The position numbers and the translations under genes were made by a program. A DNA stretch of 50,771 nt. Source: Alloprevotella sp. OH1205_COT-284. Its GTDB lineage: Bacteria; Bacteroidota; Bacteroidia; Bacteroidales; Bacteroidaceae. The stretch covers positions 1 through 50,771 of the forward strand of contig NZ_RQYI01000016.1 in the NCBI RefSeq assembly GCF_003859795.1, in the 5' to 3' direction. Position 1 is the first letter of the stretch, and each line of letters opens with the position of its first letter. Below the pieces are notes generated by a model that was given only the letters and a program-made list of their open reading frames with translations, did no database searches and was not told where the DNA came from. This document shows positions 26,174 through 36,696 of the stretch, one piece after another.

Positions 26174-26504
26174 ACCTGATGCTCCGTTTTGCCCTCAAAC
26201 GCAAACACTGCGTCTTCCCTTCTTTCATTGACGGCGTGTTTTCGATTGATTTGTGTCGAAAATGATCAAGACGCCTTTGTGAAAGTGGAGCTCTTTTGAA
26301 AGATGTTTTGTATATCCCGTTCTGATATACGTGAAATGCTTTTTTAGAAGGAAATATCAAACCGAAGCTCCTTGCCGTTTCGTTTGATTTTCAACACCTG
26401 CTTGCTTGTTTAAGCGGAAATGAAATAGATCGATAAAACAGTTTGTAGAAGAGTACCAAAAGTTTTATCAGACATCAAAATTATAATACCAAACCCCACA
26501 AAAC
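26174..26504 (+). other. Gene-free interval before gmd
   Basis: 331 bases, A+T-rich, without a credible gene. A weak inverted repeat GTATATC/GATATAC (26310-26316, 26324-26330) is followed by a T-rich run and could be a poor terminator. No TAnnTTTG promoter was found before gmd, so the start of the gmd-fcl transcript is unclear. Confidence 0.5.
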
Positions 26505-27599
26505 ATGAAAAACATTGCACTCATCACCGGCGTGACCGGTCAAGATGGATCTTATTTGGCCGAATTCTTATTGGAAAAAGGATATGAAGTACACGGAGTG
26601 ATTCGCCGTTCATCCGTAGACTATCGAGAGCGTATAGCCCACCTTGAAGGAGTGGAACGCTTTCACTTGCACTATGGCGACATGGGCGACTCAATGTCCA
26701 TTTTGCAAGTCGTCAGCAAAGTGCGTCCCACCGAGATCTATAATCTCGCTGCACAGAGTCACGTTCAAGTTTCGTTCGATTCTCCCGAATTTACGGCCGA
26801 CGTGGATGCCGTCGGTGTACTGCGTGTGCTCGAAGCCGTTCGTTTATGCGGACTGACCGACACCTGTCGCATCTATCAAGCCAGCACCTCCGAACTTTAC
26901 GGAAAGGTAGAAGAAGTGCCTCAAAACGAAAACACCCCTTTCCACCCTTACAGCCCTTATGCCGTGGCCAAACTCTATGGTTTTTGGATCGTAAAGGAAT
27001 ATCGCGAAGCCTACAACATGTTTTGCTGTTCGGGCATTCTCTTCAACCATGAAAGCGAACGCCGGGGCGAAACTTTCGTCACAAGAAAAATCACCCTTGC
27101 CGCTGCCCGCATCGCACAAGGCAAGCAGGAAAAACTCTATCTCGGCAATCTCTCCTCCTTGCGCGATTGGGGCTATGCCAAAGACTATGTGGAGTGCATG
27201 TGGCTCATACTTCAACACGACACCCCCGAAGATTTTGTCATTGCCACCGGCGAGCAACACTCCGTGCGCGAATTCTGTCATCATGCCTTCAAAGCCGCCG
27301 GCATCGAGCTCGAATTCAGCGGAGAAGGACTCAATGAGGTAGGCATCGACAAGAAAACCGGAAAAGTCGTCATCGAGGTGTCGCCCGATTTCTATCGACC
27401 CACCGATGTCGTCAATTTGTGGGGAGACCCCTCGAAAGCCAAAGAAAAGCTGGGCTGGGATCCGACGGCCAAAACCTCATTTGAGGATTTGGTGCGCATC
27501 ATGGTCAAACATGACATGAACAAAGTCGCCGTCGAGAACGTGGCCGATACGCTTCGCGTCAATCTGGCCGAATATCTCGAAAAAGGAATCGTCAAATAA
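26505..27599 (+). CDS. gmd: GDP-mannose 4,6-dehydratase
   Basis: A 364-residue short-chain dehydrogenase-fold enzyme converting GDP-D-mannose to GDP-4-keto-6-deoxy-mannose. Features are the NADP-binding [21 protein letters not shown], the catalytic region [16 protein letters not shown] with [13 protein letters not shown] (Tyr and Lys), and [19 protein letters not shown], which together are diagnostic for GMD. Length is normal. It is followed after 14 bases by fcl, so the pair makes GDP-L-fucose, a sugar donor for capsule, LPS or protein glycans. Confidence 0.97.
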   Translation: MKNIALITGVTGQDGSYLAEFLLEKGYEVHGVIRRSSVDYRERIAHLEGVERFHLHYGDMGDSMSILQVVSKVRPTEIYNLAAQSHVQVSFDSPEFTADVDAVGVLRVLEAVRLCGLTDTCRIYQASTSELYGKVEEVPQNENTPFHPYSPYAVAKLYGFWIVKEYREAYNMFCCSGILFNHESERRGETFVTRKITLAAARIAQGKQEKLYLGNLSSLRDWGYAKDYVECMWLILQHDTPEDFVIATGEQHSVREFCHHAFKAAGIELEFSGEGLNEVGIDKKTGKVVIEVSPDFYRPTDVVNLWGDPSKAKEKLGWDPTAKTSFEDLVRIMVKHDMNKVAVENVADTLRVNLAEYLEKGIVK

Positions 27600-27613
27600 A
27601 CATCACCCTTTCA

Positions 27614-28732
27614 ATGATAGACTCTTCGTCCAAAATCTATGTCGCCGGCCACCGCGGACTTGTCGGTTCGGCCATTTGGAAAAATCTCGAAACAAGAGGA
27701 TACAACAACCTCGTGGGACGCACACATGCCGAGCTCGATCTGCTCGATGCCCTCGCCGTGCGCCGTTTTTTCGACGAGCAACGCCCCGATGCCGTCATCT
27801 TGGCCGCCGCTCACGTGGGAGGAATCATGGCCAACCTGCAATATCGAGCCGATTTCATTTATCGCAATCTGCAAATTCAACAAAATGTGATAGGAGAGGC
27901 TTGGCGACACGGTGTCAAACACCTCCTCTTCTTAGGCAGTACCTGCATCTATCCGCGTCAAGCACCGCAGCCCATGAGCGAAGACTGTTTGCTCACTTCG
28001 CCTCTCGAATACACCAACGAGCCGTATGCCGTCGCAAAAATAGCAGGATTGAAGTTGTGTGAAAGTTTCAACTTGCAATACGGCACAAACTACATGGCCG
28101 TCATGCCCACCAATCTCTATGGTCCGAACGACAATTTTCATCTCGAAAACTCACACGTCCTCCCGGCCATGATACGCAAAATCCATCTGGCCAAATGCCT
28201 TAACGAGGGCAATATGACTGCCGTGCGTAAAGACCTTGCCCGCCGTCCCGTCACCATTCGGGGAGGAGAGCCACACATTGACGCATCCTCCTCCGAGGCC
28301 GACATCCTCGCCGTCCTCGCACACTATGGCATCACCTCCTCCGCCGTGACGCTTTGGGGAACCGGAAAACCTATGCGAGAATTTCTTTGGAGCGAGGAGA
28401 TGGCCGATGCCTGCGTGCATATTCTGCTCAATGTCAATTTCAATGACACACACGAAAACACCCGACCCGGTGCCGACGGAATCATCGAAGTGCGCAATTG
28501 TCACATCAATGTCGGAACCGGACGCGAAATAAGCATTCGCGACGTGGCCGAACTGATCATGAAAGAAATAGGATTTGCCGGAGAATTGCGTTGGGACACC
28601 TCGAAGCCCGATGGCACACTCCGTAAACTTTGCGACGTTTCCAAACTTCATCGACTCGGTTGGCACCACAAAGTGGAAATCGAAGAAGGGATCGGGAAAC
28701 TCTACAAATGGTATCTCAACGAGCAGAGCTGA
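27614..28732 (+). CDS. fcl: GDP-L-fucose synthase
   Basis: A 372-residue epimerase/reductase that completes GDP-L-fucose synthesis. It shows YVAGHRGLVGSAIWKNLE (NADP loop), AAAHVGGIMANLQYRADFI, LGSTCIYPRQAPQPM, YAVAKIAGLKLCESFNLQYG (catalytic Tyr and Lys), TNLYGPNDNFHLENSHVLPA and KPDGTLRKLCDVSKLHRLGW. An insertion of about 50 residues between AMIRKIH and GTGKPMREFLW is longer than in E. coli Fcl but usual in Bacteroidetes. It is the second gene of the gmd-fcl pair and ends 50 bases before a terminator. Confidence 0.97.
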   Translation: MIDSSSKIYVAGHRGLVGSAIWKNLETRGYNNLVGRTHAELDLLDALAVRRFFDEQRPDAVILAAAHVGGIMANLQYRADFIYRNLQIQQNVIGEAWRHGVKHLLFLGSTCIYPRQAPQPMSEDCLLTSPLEYTNEPYAVAKIAGLKLCESFNLQYGTNYMAVMPTNLYGPNDNFHLENSHVLPAMIRKIHLAKCLNEGNMTAVRKDLARRPVTIRGGEPHIDASSSEADILAVLAHYGITSSAVTLWGTGKPMREFLWSEEMADACVHILLNVNFNDTHENTRPGADGIIEVRNCHINVGTGREISIRDVAELIMKEIGFAGELRWDTSKPDGTLRKLCDVSKLHRLGWHHKVEIEEGIGKLYKWYLNEQS

Positions 28733-28781
28733 TGGCCGAACAATTCCCCCTCACAAGTTCATGGCACTTCCTGCTCACGAC

Positions 28782-28823
28782 AACGACCGCACACGGAAAT
28801 AAATCTCCGGTGCGGTCGTTTTT
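28782..28823 (+). terminator. Rho-independent terminator after fcl
   Basis: AACGACCGCAC (28782-28792) pairs with 28810-28820; CGGA/TCCG extends the stem past a bulged A. Five T follow. Confidence 0.85.
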
Positions 28824-28867
28824 CAGTAAGATTTGAGCATGAAAGGATGATGTCAAAGAACACCACA

Positions 28868-28911
28868 CAGAGGTCTCTTATATGAGAAGGGGGATGAAAT
28901 TCGTTTAATTC
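28868..28911 (+). pseudogene. hipA sliver, homologous to the hipA fragment at the right end
   Basis: CAGAGGTCTC, then TTATATGAGA-GGGGG-TGAAATTCGTTTAA, matches the minus strand around 50692-50648 with one gap and three substitutions in about 44 bases. It corresponds to the SLYEMGGEIRLT part of HipA plus the border of the terminal repeat. The rest of hipA is missing; lacZ promoter sequence starts about 25 bases later. This shows a shared hipA-lacZ neighbourhood at both loci. Confidence 0.7.
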
Positions 28912-28920
28912 ATTGCATAG

Positions 28921-33048
<4,128 letters not shown>

Positions 33049-33110
33049 GCGGATCGGAAAAGCCGGGCAACCGCTCCGTATCCTCCCCAAGGGCATACCC
33101 TCCCGCCAAA

Positions 33111-33158
33111 AGGCCGAAGCCTCGCACGACGAATTGCTCGTCGGCGAGGCTTCGGCCT
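33111..33158. terminator. Long stem-loop after lacZ
   Basis: AGGCCGAAGCCTCGC (33111-33125) pairs with 33144-33158, and the inner CGACGA/TCGTCG extends the stem past a bulged A, giving 21 pairs. A short T-rich stretch follows on the plus strand and T4 on the minus strand, so it may serve both sides. Confidence 0.7.
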
Positions 33159-33170
33159 ATTTGTGTTCTT

Positions 33171-33347
33171 GTGCCACGTCTGCCGTTCCCACTACAATTC
33201 GGACATTCGGAGAACATACGGACAATTTCGCAACCTGTCAGCATTGACACTTTACGACAGCAAAATAATAAACAACATTTCAGTTCTGACACGTTGAACC
33301 ATAAGATCCGCTTACATGAAATCCGCCGGCACGCGTGTCTTTTTCTC
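33171..33347 (-). pseudogene. Collapsed second copy of the hipBA promoter and gene starts
   Basis: 33238-33347 repeats the sequence upstream of hipB (34972-35066): TCAGCATTGACACTTTACGAC and TCTGACACGTTGAACCAT are shared, with a 15-base difference (CTTACATGAAAT region). The similarity decays into a degenerate hipB start. Then 33171-33189 matches the hipA start (34611-34629) in 17 of 19 bases. So the copy keeps promoter, hipB start and hipA start, with hipB deleted between. It lies directly after the intact hipA stop, as expected of a decayed tandem duplicate. Confidence 0.7.
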
Positions 33348-34626
33348 AAAGATCTCGCTGCATCTCAGGTTCGATTTGCGCTATCATGGTTTGCGGTACG
33401 CCACACTCCTCGGCCAGCCGATGCCAGCCGGCACAAGCCTCACACACTTCGTCTATAATTTGCGAAGCACCACAAATGTTGTTGCGAGCGGCCAGTTCCA
33501 GCAAGTCTTTCCGTGTGATGTTGTCAAATTTACCATTTACCGACATTTGGTGGGTGGAAGTCCACGCGCCGTTCGGGTTATACGCATAGCCCATATCATA
33601 GGCCGGCGACAAACGCCATTTGCCCTCCTTATCCATCAGAAACGAGATATTCTTGGTGTGGTCGTCTTGATTTCGCACCACGACATTGAACACCACTCTG
33701 CGAAACTGCTCTTGTGCTTCCTCATACGAAAGACGAAGCTGACGCATAACATGGAATGCCTGCTCGTACGAATATCCTCGCCGCAGACGATAATCAAAAT
33801 GCGCCATACCGCAGAGCGTCTGCATGTGTATCTTCTCACCGTTTACGCGATCAAAGCGTTTTGTCAGGAAATGGGCTCTGCCATTCTCTTCGATGAGCGA
33901 GCACGCGGTCATATCAATACCGCAAGCCCTCACCAGTTTGGCAAACGAATATTCAAGGCGACCATAGTTTTCGGTTTCCTTAAATCCCGCCGTCGCCGAA
34001 ACGCCGTCGAGTTTGATCAGATAATGTTCAAACCCTTCGGGTGCTTCGATCTGTCCCGACCTCACCTCACCGGTCTTTTTGTTGTAAGCGATGATGGCTT
34101 TTGCTCGCTGTCCGCCCGCAGATGTTCCCAGCCGCAAGATCTCTGCGATGGCAGCTTTCCGGTCATCGCCCAGATTTGTCCGAAAATCGTCTTTCTCCGT
34201 CAGGGCTTCTCGCGCCACCGCAACAAGGGTGTCCAATTCTATTTGCCGTTCTGCTGCGAAATTCCCCTCTATGGCCGGTTCAAATTCAAGCGCACCCATA
34301 CAGCGTTTCCCCATGAAGCAAAGCGTCTCAACGGCATTTCCGCTTGTTCTTCCCGTCAATGCCAGCCATTTGTCAAACAAAGCACGGCCATACGTATCGG
34401 GAAGAGCGTCTGCCAACATACCGGGAAGCCCTTTGAAGGTGTCTCGGTTCAGACCGCCGAACTCATACACACGCCCTTCGCGTGTCGGCATCAGGACGGG
34501 CGACGGCTGTATGCCGCTCTTCACAAAATCGGGGTCATATTCAAAACGTGCAATGCCGTATCGGGCGTCCCAACTGACGGCACCAACCGTTTTGCCAAAC
34601 ATTTTAACCCGTGCCACGTCTACCAT
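33346..34626 (-). CDS. hipA: HipA-type serine/threonine kinase toxin
   Basis: A 426-residue full-length HipA-family kinase. The N-terminal subdomain starts VDVARVKMFGKTVGAVSWD; then come GGLNRDTFKGLPGMLADALPDTYGRALFDKWLA, the P-loop-like TSAGGQRAKAIIAYN, the phosphate-handling KLDGVS..., FLTKRFDR, the catalytic RNQDDHTKNISFLMD and the metal-binding LSPAYDMGYAYN. HipA kinases inactivate translation factors such as glutamyl-tRNA synthetase and cause growth arrest. The start overlaps hipB by 7 bases, so the two are translationally coupled. The stop lies at the edge of a direct repeat shared with the hipB upstream region. Confidence 0.93.
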   Translation of the reverse strand: MVDVARVKMFGKTVGAVSWDARYGIARFEYDPDFVKSGIQPSPVLMPTREGRVYEFGGLNRDTFKGLPGMLADALPDTYGRALFDKWLALTGRTSGNAVETLCFMGKRCMGALEFEPAIEGNFAAERQIELDTLVAVAREALTEKDDFRTNLGDDRKAAIAEILRLGTSAGGQRAKAIIAYNKKTGEVRSGQIEAPEGFEHYLIKLDGVSATAGFKETENYGRLEYSFAKLVRACGIDMTACSLIEENGRAHFLTKRFDRVNGEKIHMQTLCGMAHFDYRLRRGYSYEQAFHVMRQLRLSYEEAQEQFRRVVFNVVVRNQDDHTKNISFLMDKEGKWRLSPAYDMGYAYNPNGAWTSTHQMSVNGKFDNITRKDLLELAARNNICGASQIIDEVCEACAGWHRLAEECGVPQTMIAQIEPEMQRDL

Positions 34627-34967
34627 TCCGAGTCCTCCCCTTTTTTGATGTTATTGCTTTTGGAAGCGCGTTTTCGCAGTGTTTTCTTTGCGGAATGCAC
34701 CCATTTGAAATACTCGTTCGGGCTCATCTCCTCTTCTTGCACCAAGGGGAGCAACACGTTCATTTTTCCCAAGGTGCGCAAAATTCTGAGAAACGATTCA
34801 AACGACTTTATCTCGCCGGCCTCCATGCGAACGACGGACGACACGGAAACACCGGAACTTGCAGACATTTCCTGTCGGGAGATGTTCTGCTTCAACCTTA
34901 CCTCCTTTAATCGTGCGGAAATTTTCTTTGTGATTTCCGTATCCGACAACATATAGATATTTTCCAT
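34620..34967 (-). CDS. hipB: HipB-type XRE antitoxin
   Basis: A 115-residue DNA-binding antitoxin. The helix-turn-helix spans about residues 12-70: ISARLKEVRLKQNISRQEMSASSGVSVSSVVRMEAGEIKSFESFLRILRTLGKM. The C-terminal tail (EMSPNEYFKWVHSAKKTLRKRAS) would contact HipA. It is the first gene of the operon, overlapping hipA by 7 bases, and should repress it by binding inverted sites in the upstream repeat 34972-35066. It is not closely similar to the orphan regulator at 12604, so they belong to separate modules. Confidence 0.9.
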   Translation of the reverse strand: MENIYMLSDTEITKKISARLKEVRLKQNISRQEMSASSGVSVSSVVRMEAGEIKSFESFLRILRTLGKMNVLLPLVQEEEMSPNEYFKWVHSAKKTLRKRASKSNNIKKGEDSEW

Positions 34968-34971
34968 ACTA

Positions 34972-35066
34972 TCAGCATTGACACTTTACGACGACAAAGA
35001 TGCAAATAAAATTTCAATTCTGACACGTTGAACCATGAAATCCGCCGACACGCGTGTCTTTTTCTC
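34972..35066. repeat. Direct repeat upstream of hipB (copy B)
   Basis: This 95-bp sequence is repeated downstream of hipA at 33238-33347. It should contain the hipBA promoter and operator. The minus strand shows CATCTTTG, one mismatch from TAnnTTTG. The remaining 35067-35207 has no recognisable gene. Confidence 0.75.
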
Positions 35067-35207
35067 ATTTTCGCTTTCCCACGATGCAAAAGTCCCCCTT
35101 CTTACGGCCACTCGCCGCAATCCGCCAACCCATGAGCGGCGGCTGTTGCGAGGGGCTTCGTCGTCGGCATTCCGCTCGCGGCGGCCGCTTCCTCCCTTCG
35201 TGCAAAT

Positions 35208-35237
35208 CCCCCTCGATGCCCGAAGGTGTCGAGGGGG
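35208..35237 (-). terminator. Stem-loop after the single-repeat secreted protein
   Basis: CCCCCTCGA (35208-35216) pairs with TCGAGGGGG (35229-35237). The loop is almost identical to that of the stem-loop after the large paralogue (36611-36655), so gene and terminator were duplicated together. Its T tract is poor (ATTTG). Confidence 0.6.
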
Positions 35238-35338
35238 AAAGGGAAGTTGTTCAATCAATGTTTAAGTTGTCGGCGCAATGCTTCGGGTTGTCCGTACATT
35301 GTTCGGAGTTGTCGTGCCGATGCTTCGGGTTTGTTGCA

Positions 35339-36178
35339 TCAGTGTTTGACCACCTTTCGTCCGTTCACCACGTAGATGCCTTTGGGCAAATCTCCGAACG
35401 GCATGCCCATGCGACGGCCGTCGAGGATGTGGATGCCGTGGCGGTGTGGTGAGGCAAGCGTGGCGGCTTCAATGGCAGTGGGCGTTTTTTCGATCACCAC
35501 TTTTTGGTTGGTGATGTATCCCGTTTGGTCGCACACGGCGTGTTGATCCGTGTCGAACGTTGCGCCTATGGGCAGGATGATATGGCAGCCGTCGAGGGTG
35601 AAGACGGCCAGTCGGCTGATGGTCATGCCCATTCCCTCGGCGGTGAGGTTGGCGTTTTTGACGATGAGGGTTTCGCTGCTCGTTCCGTCTTGTCCGCAGA
35701 TGCCGTGTGCTCCTTTGGCGTAGAGTGTGCAACCGTCGATGGTGAGGGTGGCATCGGGTTCGATGAAGACGGCGGATTCGTTGTCGGTGGTGCAGGCGGC
35801 ATTGAGCGTACCTTCGCCTTTCACGGTCATTCGTGTGCCGTTGCCCAAAAAGACGGCCTCCATGTCGTTGCTCGTCACGTGGCAAGTGCCCTTGACCTCA
35901 ACGGTGATGTCCTCCTCGGCGTAAATGCCGCGTTTGCCGCTCGGCGCGTCGATCGTGGCGTTGTCGAGGGTGAGGGTTTTGGCGGCAGGGTCATATTTCG
36001 CCGTGCCCGTCACGCCGGGAATGACGGAGAGGTCGTTGCAATTTTCCGAACTTACTTTCACTCCGGCCACTTTGAGGCCGTAGTCGGTCTGCGCCTCCGC
36101 CTCTTGGGGCAGGGTGAGCATGGCGATGGCCATGGCGACGAGGATGGTGAACGTGTCGCGAAATAGTCGTGTTTTCAT
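35339..36178 (-). CDS. Secreted protein with one beta-helix-like repeat and a type IX-like C-terminal tail
   Basis: A 279-residue exported protein. The signal peptide ends near residue 29 (EAEAQ). Residues 33-232 form one copy of a repeat also found four times in the neighbouring large protein: YGLKVAGVKVSSENCND, VTGTAKYDPAAKTLTLDNATI, then short strand-turn units (GIYAEEDITVEVKG, VFLGNGTRMTVKGEG, LTIDGCTLYAKGAHGI). These resemble the right-handed beta-helix of Cthe_2159-type carbohydrate-binding proteins. The end, IHILDGRRMGMPFGDLPKG then IYVVNGRKVVKH, looks like a sorting tail of Bacteroidales secreted proteins. Function is unknown; glycan binding or surface adhesion is inferred. Confidence 0.8.
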   Translation of the reverse strand: MKTRLFRDTFTILVAMAIAMLTLPQEAEAQTDYGLKVAGVKVSSENCNDLSVIPGVTGTAKYDPAAKTLTLDNATIDAPSGKRGIYAEEDITVEVKGTCHVTSNDMEAVFLGNGTRMTVKGEGTLNAACTTDNESAVFIEPDATLTIDGCTLYAKGAHGICGQDGTSSETLIVKNANLTAEGMGMTISRLAVFTLDGCHIILPIGATFDTDQHAVCDQTGYITNQKVVIEKTPTAIEAATLASPHRHGIHILDGRRMGMPFGDLPKGIYVVNGRKVVKH

Positions 36179-36366
36179 GGCGATAAAAGATTAAAGTGGT
36201 TACACTGATTTCGATCGATGCGATGCGGCCGACGGAAGGAATAAATGAAGTGAGGGAAGAATTAGGATAAAAAAGGTATTTCTCCGATCGGAAGTTCTCG
36301 GCGACAGGGCGCATCTCGATGTTGAATACGAACGGTTTGTATGCTATAAGTTCTCAATGTGTGTGA

Positions 36367-36396
36367 CAAAGGTAATGAAATGTTTTATAATTCCAA
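36367..36396 (-). promoter_or_regulatory. Probable promoter of the single-repeat secreted protein
   Basis: Minus-strand TACCTTTG (36374-36367) with TTGG 18 bases upstream (36396-36393). This predicts a 5' leader of about 180 bases before the ATG at 36178. Confidence 0.5.
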
Positions 36397-36549
36397 GTCT
36401 TTTCCCGATAAAAAGCATAAAAAAATGGCAGGGGTTGTTTTTTCGACAACGATGTTTGAGAAAAGAACAACGTCGAGGAAAAAGAAACCGACGGAACGAG
36501 GGGGAGGAGGAGTGGCTGTGGGTGGCCAAAACTACATGGCTTGCAGGAT

Positions 36550-36591
36550 ATTCTAACTCTGAGGTAGAAATTCCTACCTCAGAGTTAGAAT
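36550..36591. repeat. Perfect 18-bp stem-loop of the CTACCTCAGAG repeat family
   Basis: ATTCTAACTCTGAGGTAG (36550-36567) pairs exactly with 36574-36591 around a 6-base loop. CTACCTCAGAG is shared with 4461-4543, and GAGGTAGAAA with 15112-15153. It lies between the two secreted-protein genes. Confidence 0.8.
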
Positions 36592-36610
36592 AAAATGCCT
36601 CCTTTCCCCC

Positions 36611-36655
36611 CAAAAAAACACTCCCCCGATGCCCGAAGGTGTCGAGGGGGAGTGT
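36611..36655 (-). terminator. Rho-independent terminator of the large secreted protein
   Basis: Minus strand: ACACTCCCCC pairs with GGGGGAGTGT (36655-36646 and 36627-36618), followed by seven T. It lies 42 bases after the stop. Confidence 0.85.
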
Positions 36656-36696
36656 GTGAGCATGTCGAAGCATCGGTGCTTCGGGGTGTTGTGGGA

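Noticed and set aside
26174-26504. A riboswitch or RNA gene before gmd
   Set aside because: Only a weak A+T-rich inverted repeat is visible; no conserved RNA motif was recognised.
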